This document shows, one piece after another, positions 33,182 to 40,817 of a DNA stretch of 64,000 nucleotides (position 1 is the first letter of the stretch; the number at the start of each line of letters is the position of its first letter). The stretch spans positions 1-64,000 of the forward strand of contig DATLYE010000024.1 of NCBI GenBank assembly GCA_035575135.1, in the 5' to 3' direction. The notes under the pieces are model-generated. The model was not told the origin of the DNA, made no database searches, and saw only the letters and a program-made list of their open reading frames with translations. A program made the position numbers and the translations under genes. Source of the stretch: JANWXD01 sp035575135. Lineage in GTDB: Bacteria > Acidobacteriota > Terriglobia > Bryobacterales > Bryobacteraceae.

Positions 33182-35833
33182 ATGAGCAGGTACGCGAGCA
33201 AGACGGCCGTGCAGGACCGGCTTGGCCGGCGGCTCCTCAACTCTTGTCCCGCAGAAATCCGCGGAGACACGATCGTGGTCACGTGCGGCGCGTCCTCCGG
33301 CAGCCCTCCGGAGGGCCGGACGCCTGCGCGGGGAGCAAGGCTGTGGGCGCTGTTGCTCGCCGGCGTCGTTGCGGCGCTTCCGGCCGCAGCCCAGCGCGAT
33401 TTGTCAGGCTCGGTCCGCGTCTGGCTGGCCTTGGAGAAACTCCGGACACTGGGCAGCGCCTTGATGATCGCCGCCCATCCGGATGATGAGAATACGAACC
33501 TGTTGGCCTATCTGGCCCGCGGGCGAAAGATCACGACCGCCTATCTTTCGCTCACCCGGGGAGAAGGGGGGCAGAACCTCATCGGACCCGAGCAGGGGGA
33601 GCTGCTGGGCGTGATTCGCACGCAGGAGTTGCTGGCAGCTCGCCGCATTGACGGGGCGGAACAATTCTTCACCCGCGCGATTGACTTCGGGTTCTCCAAA
33701 TCCGCCGAGGAAACCCTGGCCAAGTGGGGACGCGAGACGATTTTGGGCGACATCGTGCTCGCCATCCGGCGATTCCGGCCGGATGTGATCGTGCTGGTTT
33801 TCAGCGGGACGCCCCGGGACGGGCACGGCCATCATCAGGCCTCGGCGCTGCTCGGCAAGGAGGCTTTTCTGGCGGCAGGCGATCCGTCGCGGTTTCCCGA
33901 GCAGCTTTCCCGTGTCCAACCTTGGCGCGCCAGGCGGCTGGTCTGGAACGTATTTTTCTGGAGCGAGCAGCAGCAAAAACTGGCACAAGAAACGGGAGGC
34001 TACGTCGTGGTGGATCCCGGCGAGTACGACCCGGTGCTGGGTTACTCCTACGCCGAGATCGCGGGCATGAGCCGCAGCATGCATCGCAGCCAGGGCTTCG
34101 GTTCGCCTGAGCGCAGAGGTTCGGTGAAAAACTACCTGGTCCACGTGGCGGGCGAACCGGCCCGGTCGGATCTTTTCGACGGCGTGGACACGAGCTGGAA
34201 CCGGCTGCCGGGAGGTGCGCCAGTGGCGGCCATTCTAGCCGAAGCCGCCCGCACGTTCGATCCCCGCGCCCCGGAAAAGCTGATCCCGTGGTTGCTCAAG
34301 GCACGGCCGCTCATCGAGCGCATCGCCGATCCCTGGGCGGAGCGCAAGCTGGCCGAACTCGACGAAGCCCTGGGCCTGGCGGCCGGTTTGTGGCTCGATG
34401 CCTCCGCCGAGCGATTTCAAGTTGTCCCGGGGGAGAGATTCCGAGTCGAGCTTGCGGCCGTCAACCGCTCGTCGTTTCCGGTCACCCTCGAAGCGGTGAG
34501 TCTGGAGGGAGTTCGCGAGGCGCCCGAGCTGAAGCTGGGCCAGCCGCTCGTCTACAACGAGCTGGTTCGACACACGGCATCGGTCTCCTTGCCGGAAGAT
34601 CAGCCCTACTCACAACCGTTCTGGTTGCGGCAGCCGGCCGGCGGAGCCGTGTATTCGCTGGCCGATGCCGAACAGGCCAACCGGCCTGACCCCGAGCCCG
34701 TACTGCGAGCGCGCTTCCGCCTGCGTTTCGGCGAGCAGACGATCGAGCTGGTGCGTCCGGTGGCCCACCGTTACGTGGATCGGGCAGTCGGTGAACTGGT
34801 GCGGCCGCTCGAGGTCGTGCCCCCGGTCTCGGTGCGGCTGGAGACCGCGGCGGTCGTGTTTCCGGAGGCCGGGCCCAAAGAGATTGATGCGATGGTGTGG
34901 AGCCACACCTCCGGCGTGCGGGGACGGCTCCGGATGGAGGTGCCCTCCGGTTGGCGTGCCGAACCAGACGCGGCCGCCTTTGACCTCGAAAACCCCGGAG
35001 AGCAAGTGGCGCTGCGGTTCAAGCTGTCGCCCCCGGTTGCGGCCTCGTCGGGGAGCCTTCGGGCTGTGGCGATCGTGGGAAGCCGCGAGGTCGCCTCCGG
35101 CGCGGTTACCATCCGCTATCCGCACATTGAGCCGCAAACGGTGTCGGTCCCGGCGCGCGCCCGGGTCGTGCGAGAGGACATCCGCACGCTGGCGCGGAAG
35201 GTGGGCTACGTCATGGGCGCGGGAGATGAAGTGCCCGCGGCGCTGCGCCAGCTTGGCTGTGAAGTGACCCTACTCGAGAGCGCGGATCTGGCGCGCGGAG
35301 ATCTGGACGGCTTCGACGCCATCGTTACGGGCGTGCGCGCCTTCAATGTGCGAGCGGACCTGCGAGCCAACTTCCACCGCCTGCTGGCCTACATGGAGCG
35401 TGGCGGCACGCTCGTCGTGCAGTACAACGTGCTTCCTTTCGGAGGCCAGGCGGCGGGCCTGGAGCGGATCGGGCCTTATCCGCTGCGGATCGGGCGGGCC
35501 CGCGTTTCGGTGGAAGAAGCACCGGTCCGCTTTCCGGACCCCGACCATCCGTTGCTGCGAGCTCCGAACCGCATCACAAAGGCGGATTTCGAGGGATGGA
35601 TACAAGAGCGCGGGCTGTACTTTGCCTCCGAGTGGGATCCGCGCTACCAGCCGCTGTTCGAGTCGCATGATCCGGGGGAAAGTCCGCTCGCCGGCGGCAC
35701 GCTGGTGGCGCGATACGGGAAAGGAGCTTACGTGTTCACGGCCTATTCATGGTTCCGCCAGTTGCCGGGGAGCGTGCCCGGCGCCTACCGCATCTTCGCG
35801 AATTTTCTGAGCGCGGCCAAGGTGCTTCCATGA
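33182..35833 (+). CDS. Exported PIG-L family deacetylase, multidomain
   Basis: About 883 residues. A signal-like stretch (LWALLLAGVVAALPAAAQ) is followed by the PIG-L/LmbE domain with zinc motif AAHPDDEN and the distal HGHHQAS. An NEW3-like beta-sandwich region (GERFRVELAAVNRSSFPVTL...) and a ThuA/GATase-like C-terminal part (GYVMGAGDEVPAALRQLG... GGTLVVQYN) follow. This long architecture is common in Acidobacteriota and Bacteroidota. It likely removes N-acetyl groups from sugars outside the cytoplasm. The start is uncertain: ATG 33182, GTG 33152, or GTG 33275 (GGAG 8 nt upstream), the last giving the shortest leader before the signal. Confidence 0.85.
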   Translation: MSRYASKTAVQDRLGRRLLNSCPAEIRGDTIVVTCGASSGSPPEGRTPARGARLWALLLAGVVAALPAAAQRDLSGSVRVWLALEKLRTLGSALMIAAHPDDENTNLLAYLARGRKITTAYLSLTRGEGGQNLIGPEQGELLGVIRTQELLAARRIDGAEQFFTRAIDFGFSKSAEETLAKWGRETILGDIVLAIRRFRPDVIVLVFSGTPRDGHGHHQASALLGKEAFLAAGDPSRFPEQLSRVQPWRARRLVWNVFFWSEQQQKLAQETGGYVVVDPGEYDPVLGYSYAEIAGMSRSMHRSQGFGSPERRGSVKNYLVHVAGEPARSDLFDGVDTSWNRLPGGAPVAAILAEAARTFDPRAPEKLIPWLLKARPLIERIADPWAERKLAELDEALGLAAGLWLDASAERFQVVPGERFRVELAAVNRSSFPVTLEAVSLEGVREAPELKLGQPLVYNELVRHTASVSLPEDQPYSQPFWLRQPAGGAVYSLADAEQANRPDPEPVLRARFRLRFGEQTIELVRPVAHRYVDRAVGELVRPLEVVPPVSVRLETAAVVFPEAGPKEIDAMVWSHTSGVRGRLRMEVPSGWRAEPDAAAFDLENPGEQVALRFKLSPPVAASSGSLRAVAIVGSREVASGAVTIRYPHIEPQTVSVPARARVVREDIRTLARKVGYVMGAGDEVPAALRQLGCEVTLLESADLARGDLDGFDAIVTGVRAFNVRADLRANFHRLLAYMERGGTLVVQYNVLPFGGQAAGLERIGPYPLRIGRARVSVEEAPVRFPDPDHPLLRAPNRITKADFEGWIQERGLYFASEWDPRYQPLFESHDPGESPLAGGTLVARYGKGAYVFTAYSWFRQLPGSVPGAYRIFANFLSAAKVLP

Positions 35834-35982
35834 GCCGCCTGGATCTGGAGCGACCGGAGCTCACCTCCGACGAGAATCCTCCCATCCTGGGCACGTGGCG
35901 CCGCTTGTATCTGGCAGTGGTGGCGTGGCTGGCGGCGTTGATTGTTTTGTTCTATCTCTTCAGCAAGGCGTTTGCGCCATGA
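35830..35982 (+). CDS. 50-aa single-pass membrane protein coupled to SSS symporter
   Basis: Encodes 50 residues: a hydrophilic N-terminus (SRLDLERPELTSDENPPIL), then GTWRRLYLAVVAWLAALIVL and a short FYLFSKAFAP tail, so one membrane helix with the charged end cytoplasmic. Its ATG overlaps the PIG-L stop (ATGA), and its own stop is overlapped by the symporter ATG (ATGA). Being held between two couplings makes it very likely real. It resembles in concept, not clearly in sequence, the small subunits that accompany some SSS transporters. Confidence 0.75.
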   Translation: MSRLDLERPELTSDENPPILGTWRRLYLAVVAWLAALIVLFYLFSKAFAP

Positions 35983-37649
35983 GGCTGCTGGACTGGCTGG
36001 TGCTCGGCGGCTCGCTGGCGGCCGTGGTTTTTTACGGCTTGTGGCGCGGACGCGGCAGTGACACGGTCGGCAAATACCTGCTGGCTGGAAAGACGATGCC
36101 GTGGTACGCCATGGCCCTGTCCATCATGGCGACGCAGGCCAGCGCCATTACGTTTATCTCCACGACGGGACAGGCCTACGTGGACGGCATGAGATTCGTT
36201 CAGTTTTACTTCGGCCTGCCCCTGGCCATGATCGTGCTTTCGACCACGGCCGTGCCGATTTTTCACCGGGCGGGCGTCTACACCGCCTACGAGTACCTGG
36301 AGCGGCGGTTCGACGCCAAGACGCGGGTCCTGGTGAGTCTGATCTTTCTCATCCAGCGCGGGCTGGCGGTGGGAGTGGCTCTGTATGCACCGGCGGTGGT
36401 GCTTACGGTGATCCTCGGCTGGCCGGACCGGCTCACGACGGTGGTGATGGGTTCTCTGGTCGTGCTGTACACGACACTCGGCGGCATCAAGGCGGTGACG
36501 TGGACGGACTTTCAACAAATGCTGATTATGACGGCAGGAATCGTCGCCGCTCTGGCAACTGCCGTCTTTCTGTTGCCCGACGAGGTCTCCTTCGGGGATG
36601 CGCTCACTGTGGCGGGCGCCGCTGGCCGGCTGAACGCCGTCACCACCCGCTTCGACTGGAACGACCGTTACAACCTGTGGAGCGGCCTGATCGGGGGCAT
36701 GTTTCTGGCGTTGTCGTACTTCGGCTGCGACCAGTCGCAAGTGCAACGCTATCTGACCGGGAAATCCATCGCCCAGAGCCGGCTGAGTCTGCTGTTCAAC
36801 GCCGTGGCGAAAGTCCCCATGCAGTTTTTCATCCTGTTCACCGGCGCCATCGTTTTTGCGTTTTACACCTTCGAGAAACCGCCGCTGCTGTTCCAGCCGG
36901 TGACGCTGGAACGGATGCGGCACGAGCGCGGATTTGAAGAGGTTGAGCGCCGCTACGAAGCCGCGTTCGCCCGGCGCAGGGAAGCGGCCGCACAACTCCT
37001 CGAGGCGCGCCGGAATGGGGACGCGGCGGCGCGTGCGGAGCGCGTGCGGGAGTACCGCGAAGCACAGCGGCTTTTTGAAGAGGCCCGTAGCCAGGCTGCA
37101 CGGTTTGCGGAAAGCCGCGGAATTTCCGGCGTGAACGATACCAACTATATCTTTCTCACCTTCGTGACGCGCTACATGCCGGCAGGGGTGGTGGGTCTGA
37201 TCATGGCGGCGATCTTCGCTGCGGCCATGTCGTCCATTTCCGCCGAGATCAATTCGCTGGCGACGGTCACCGTCGTGGATCTTTACCGGCGCCATGTCCG
37301 CCGCCAGGCTCCCGACAGCCACTACCTGAAGGCAGCCAAACTGGCCACCCTGTTCTGGGGCGCTTACGCCGTCCTGACGGCGGAGTTCGGCGCCAGTCTG
37401 GGGGCGCTGATCGAGGCGGTTAACATGGTGGGCTCGTTCTTCTACGGCGGGATGCTTGGAGTGTTCATCCTGGCCTTTTATTTCCCGCGCGTGACAGCGA
37501 ACGCAGCCTTTGCGGGGGTGCTGCTCGGTGAGGCGGCGATCCTGCTCACGTGGAGGCTCACGGGCGTTTCGTTCCTCTGGTACAACGTGATCGGCTGTGT
37601 GGTCGTGGTGGCGGCCGGAGTGCTGCTGTCGCGGCGGCGGATGAATTGA
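35979..37649 (+). CDS. Sodium:solute symporter (SSS family)
   Basis: 556 residues with about thirteen membrane segments. SSS hallmarks are AGKTMPWYAMALSIMATQASAITFIS near the N-terminus, YEYLERRFDAKTR, and GLIMAAIFAAAMSSISAEINSLATVTVVDLYRR (about 405-435). Between two helices (about residues 305-385) is a long charged coiled insert (ERYEAAF/RRREAAAQLLEARR type) seen in acidobacterial members. The substrate is unknown; sugars fit the neighbouring arabinose/galactoside genes. Coupled by ATGA to the upstream 50-aa membrane protein. Confidence 0.9.
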   Translation: MRLLDWLVLGGSLAAVVFYGLWRGRGSDTVGKYLLAGKTMPWYAMALSIMATQASAITFISTTGQAYVDGMRFVQFYFGLPLAMIVLSTTAVPIFHRAGVYTAYEYLERRFDAKTRVLVSLIFLIQRGLAVGVALYAPAVVLTVILGWPDRLTTVVMGSLVVLYTTLGGIKAVTWTDFQQMLIMTAGIVAALATAVFLLPDEVSFGDALTVAGAAGRLNAVTTRFDWNDRYNLWSGLIGGMFLALSYFGCDQSQVQRYLTGKSIAQSRLSLLFNAVAKVPMQFFILFTGAIVFAFYTFEKPPLLFQPVTLERMRHERGFEEVERRYEAAFARRREAAAQLLEARRNGDAAARAERVREYREAQRLFEEARSQAARFAESRGISGVNDTNYIFLTFVTRYMPAGVVGLIMAAIFAAAMSSISAEINSLATVTVVDLYRRHVRRQAPDSHYLKAAKLATLFWGAYAVLTAEFGASLGALIEAVNMVGSFFYGGMLGVFILAFYFPRVTANAAFAGVLLGEAAILLTWRLTGVSFLWYNVIGCVVVVAAGVLLSRRRMN

Positions 37650-37724
37650 CCCGGGCGGAATCAGGTTCCCGGCGGATCCGGTTTGCGGCGGGCCCGTGGC
37701 GTTTCTTGCCGCCTTCGGCCGGCC

Positions 37725-39305
37725 TCACGCTGCCCGCACTTGCGCGGCGATCTCCCGCAGCTCAGGCAGTACGTCGCCGGCAGGCACGGCTTCGGCCCCG
37801 CGGCGCCCGAGACCGAAATACAGCTTCCGGTAGAGCGGATACAGGCGCTCGTAGATGGCGTTCTCCTGCGGATCGGGTTCGACGGTGCGGTAGCGCGGGC
37901 ACAAGGCATCCTGAGCTTCTTCGATGGTGGAAAACGCGCCGGCGGCCAGAAAGGCGAAGATCGCCGAACCCAGGCTGGTCACCTCGCTTTCGGGGACAAG
38001 CACCGGCTTGTTGAACACGTTGGCGTAAACCCGGTTCAGGGTTTCGTTTTTCGGAGGGATGCCGCCGCCGTTGATCACGCGCCGAATCGGCACGCCGTGC
38101 TCGGCCATCCGTTCCAGGATGACGCGGGTGTGGAAGGCGGTTCCCTCGATGGCAGCGAACAGTTCGTCCTGGGCGCTGTGCGTCAGGTTCCAGCCGAGCG
38201 TCACGCCGCCGAGCTCGGCGTTGACGAGCACAGTGCGATCGCCGTTGTCCCAGGTGAGGCGGAGCAGACCGGTCTGGCCTGCGCGGTAGCGCTCCAGGCC
38301 CTCCGACAGGCTCGCCACGGTGGTTCCGGCGCGCCGGGCAATGGCGTCGAAGATGTCGCCCGTGGCGGACAGTCCCGCTTCGATACCGTAGTAGCCGGGG
38401 TGGATCGAGCCTTTCACGATTCCGCACACGCCGGGAATCAAGCCCACCTGGCGCGCGATGGCCATGATGCAGGTGGAGGTGCCGACCACGTTGACCACGT
38501 CGCCTTCGCGGATACCGGCTCCGATCGCATCCCAGTGGGCGTCGAAGGCGCCGATGGGGATCGGGATGCCCGCCCGCAGGCCGAGCTGTCCGGCCCACTC
38601 CTCGCAGAGGCGGCCGGCGATTTGATCGGAGGTTCCATAGCGACCGGTCAGCTTGGCCCGCACCCCGGCCAGCAGCGGGTCCACCTTGACGAGAAAGTCC
38701 TCGGGGGGAAGTCCGCCGAGGCTCTCGTTCCACATCCACTTGTGGCCCATGGCGCAGATGCTGCGAGGCACCTGGGCGGGATCGCGGATGCCGCATAGCA
38801 CGGCGGCCACCATGTCGCAGTGTTCGAGGGCGGTCACCATGCGCCCGCGTTTGTCGGGGTTGTGACGCAGCCAGTGCAGGAGCTTGGAAAAGCCCCACTC
38901 GGAGGAGTAGACCCCGCCGCACCATTCAATGTGCGGGAGCTTTTCCCGATGGGCGACCTCGGTGATGAGAGCCGCCTCTTTCTTGGCGCGGTGGTCACAC
39001 CACAGGTAGTATTCGTCCAGCGGCTCGAGCCCTTCGCCCACCGGCACCACTGTGGAGCCGGTGGTGTCGAGTGCGATGGCCTCCACGCTGCGGCCGTCCG
39101 TGCCCGCAGCCTCCAGGGCCTTGCGCATGGCCTCCGCCAGCGCCCGCATATGGTCCTCGTGGCGCTGGGTGGCATGATCCGGATCTTCTTTTTTTCGGAA
39201 CAGCGGATACTCCGCCGTCGCGGATCCGAGCCGCCCGCGGCGGCTGTCCACGATCGAAACCCGCACGCTCAAGGTGCCGAAATCCACGCCTGCAACGACA
39301 GCCAT
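37725..39305 (-). CDS. araB: Ribulokinase (FGGY carbohydrate kinase)
   Basis: 526 residues, the ribulokinase length. N-terminal VAGVDFGTLSVRVSIVDS is the AraB form of the FGGY ATPase fold; ALDTTGSTVVPVGE, YYLWCDHRAKKEA and GAFDAHWDAIGAG are further AraB-type motifs, and VINGGGIPPKNETLNRVYAN with SLGSAIFAFLAAGAF covers the C-terminal nucleotide site. Phosphorylates L-ribulose in arabinose catabolism. It follows the FucI/AraA-like isomerase gene by 58 nt, with GAGGT 6 nt before the ATG. Confidence 0.94.
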   Translation of the reverse strand: MAVVAGVDFGTLSVRVSIVDSRRGRLGSATAEYPLFRKKEDPDHATQRHEDHMRALAEAMRKALEAAGTDGRSVEAIALDTTGSTVVPVGEGLEPLDEYYLWCDHRAKKEAALITEVAHREKLPHIEWCGGVYSSEWGFSKLLHWLRHNPDKRGRMVTALEHCDMVAAVLCGIRDPAQVPRSICAMGHKWMWNESLGGLPPEDFLVKVDPLLAGVRAKLTGRYGTSDQIAGRLCEEWAGQLGLRAGIPIPIGAFDAHWDAIGAGIREGDVVNVVGTSTCIMAIARQVGLIPGVCGIVKGSIHPGYYGIEAGLSATGDIFDAIARRAGTTVASLSEGLERYRAGQTGLLRLTWDNGDRTVLVNAELGGVTLGWNLTHSAQDELFAAIEGTAFHTRVILERMAEHGVPIRRVINGGGIPPKNETLNRVYANVFNKPVLVPESEVTSLGSAIFAFLAAGAFSTIEEAQDALCPRYRTVEPDPQENAIYERLYPLYRKLYFGLGRRGAEAVPAGDVLPELREIAAQVRAA

Positions 39306-39363
39306 CTTGCGACCTCACTTCGTAGACGATTCGCTCAGAGAAAATCCGGGCCGGGAACGGCGG

Positions 39364-40773
39364 CTATTGGTGCCAGTAAATTTCCCAGCCGAGATACCGC
39401 CTGCCCGCCTCGTACACCATCGAAGCCACGTGGGAGAGATTCGCCGCCACGTGGTGCTCGAAGCCGTTCTCACAGATGTAGCGGAGCAGCTCCTGCAGGC
39501 GGGGGATCTCCACGACGCCCGCGCCGCCGAAGGTCTCCAGCGGGTCTTCGGTGAAGCGGCCCTCGCCGACGTAGGCCGAGATCACGCCCTTGCGGTCGTT
39601 GGTCGAAACCCGCAGGTAGGTCATGGGGCCGGGCTTCACGCGGCCGACCACGGTCCCGAACGTCCGTTCCTTGCCCACCGTACCGGCGATGATTTCCTGG
39701 AAGTCCATACGGAAATCCTGGAAAAAGTGCTTCGGCAGATTGCTGCAATGGAAGCAGACGGCTTTGTCGGGGTCGTCGCCATAGTTGTTGTTCCAGTCGA
39801 GCAGGGCGCTCGGGGTCTGCGAGGCGAGGGCCAGAGCGTACATGGCCACCGTGCCGCACACGTCCACTTCGCAAGCACTCGGCAGGAGCTGATTGCTCAT
39901 CATGCTCATGACCGTACAGGGAACGACGCCGAAATACTCTTCAATGGCGGTCCAGCACTGCACGGCGCTGATGGTGACATCCGTTTCCTTCATCCACTGC
40001 TCGATGACGGCCGCCAGCTTAGCCATCTTGAGCAGCGACTCCTCCGGGATGCCCTGCGTGGAGACGTACCCGCGGATGGCCGCCAGTTTCTGCTGCGCCG
40101 CCTCGTCGTTGTCCTTCATGCGCTGGATGCGGCCGAGAATCTCCGACAGATCCACGGTCTCGACGTCAATGCCGTAGGCTTCGAGGATCTTCTCGCTGTA
40201 GCGCACCGTATTGAAGGCCGCCGGGCGCGCGCCGATCGAACCGATGCGCACCTTGCGCAGGCCGTTCACCACGCGGCAGACGCCCGCGAACCACTCCAGG
40301 TCCTTGCGAAACGCTTCGGAATCCGGCGCTACGGTGTGCAATCTGGTGAGCGAGTATGGGATGCCGTACTGCGTCAGGTTGTTGCACACCGACATCTTCC
40401 CGCAGAAACTGTCCCGGCGGTCGCGTATCGTCATGCGCCCGGCCGTATCCGGCGTGGCCTGCACCAGCACCGGCACCTTCAGGTCCGCCAGACGCAGGGT
40501 TTCGGCGACCGCCCGTTCGTCTCCGAAGTTGGGCAGGGAGACGATGACGCCGTCAATTTCATCACGGTGTTTGCGGAACAATTCGGCGCACTTTTTGGCT
40601 TCCGCACGGGTTTCGACGGCGCCGAACTTTGTGTCTTCCGGGCCCGGGCACACGACGCCCATGCCCGCTGATTCGAGTACCCGGATCATCTCCTCACGGC
40701 CGGCCTTGGCCAGATGATCGGGGAAAAAGCCGCGGTTGCCCACGATGAGGCCGAAAGTCATTCGTCTTGGCAT
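39364..40773 (-). CDS. L-fucose/L-arabinose isomerase-family protein
   Basis: 469 residues of the FucI/AraA fold. Visible: the N-terminal GLIVGNRGFFPDHLAKAG domain, VQATPDTAGRM, a middle domain with QCWTAIEEYFG containing the metal-binding Glu, CEVDVCGTVAMYALALAS, then LDWNNNYGDDPDKAVCFHCSNLP with metal ligands Asp and His. Such proteins isomerise aldoses to ketoses; next to araB, L-arabinose to L-ribulose is the simplest reading, but the sequence is nearer to the fucose-isomerase-like group than to canonical AraA. The ATG at 40773 is only 8 nt from a strong -10; MTFGL at 40761 is an alternative. Confidence 0.88.
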   Translation of the reverse strand: MPRRMTFGLIVGNRGFFPDHLAKAGREEMIRVLESAGMGVVCPGPEDTKFGAVETRAEAKKCAELFRKHRDEIDGVIVSLPNFGDERAVAETLRLADLKVPVLVQATPDTAGRMTIRDRRDSFCGKMSVCNNLTQYGIPYSLTRLHTVAPDSEAFRKDLEWFAGVCRVVNGLRKVRIGSIGARPAAFNTVRYSEKILEAYGIDVETVDLSEILGRIQRMKDNDEAAQQKLAAIRGYVSTQGIPEESLLKMAKLAAVIEQWMKETDVTISAVQCWTAIEEYFGVVPCTVMSMMSNQLLPSACEVDVCGTVAMYALALASQTPSALLDWNNNYGDDPDKAVCFHCSNLPKHFFQDFRMDFQEIIAGTVGKERTFGTVVGRVKPGPMTYLRVSTNDRKGVISAYVGEGRFTEDPLETFGGAGVVEIPRLQELLRYICENGFEHHVAANLSHVASMVYEAGRRYLGWEIYWHQ

Positions 40774-40781
40774 AAGGTTTG

Positions 40782-40810
40782 ATTGTAAGCCCTTTCAGGA
40801 GCGTTGTCAG
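40782..40810 (-). promoter_or_regulatory. Sigma70-type promoter for isomerase-araB
   Basis: On the minus strand: CTGACA (40805-40810), 17-nt spacer, TACAAT (40782-40787). Five of six matches in each hexamer with ideal spacing. Only 8 nt separate the -10 from the ATG at 40773, predicting a leaderless or near-leaderless message. It separates the isomerase-kinase pair from the GH42 gene upstream. Confidence 0.65.
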
Positions 40811-40817
40811 CTCCATC

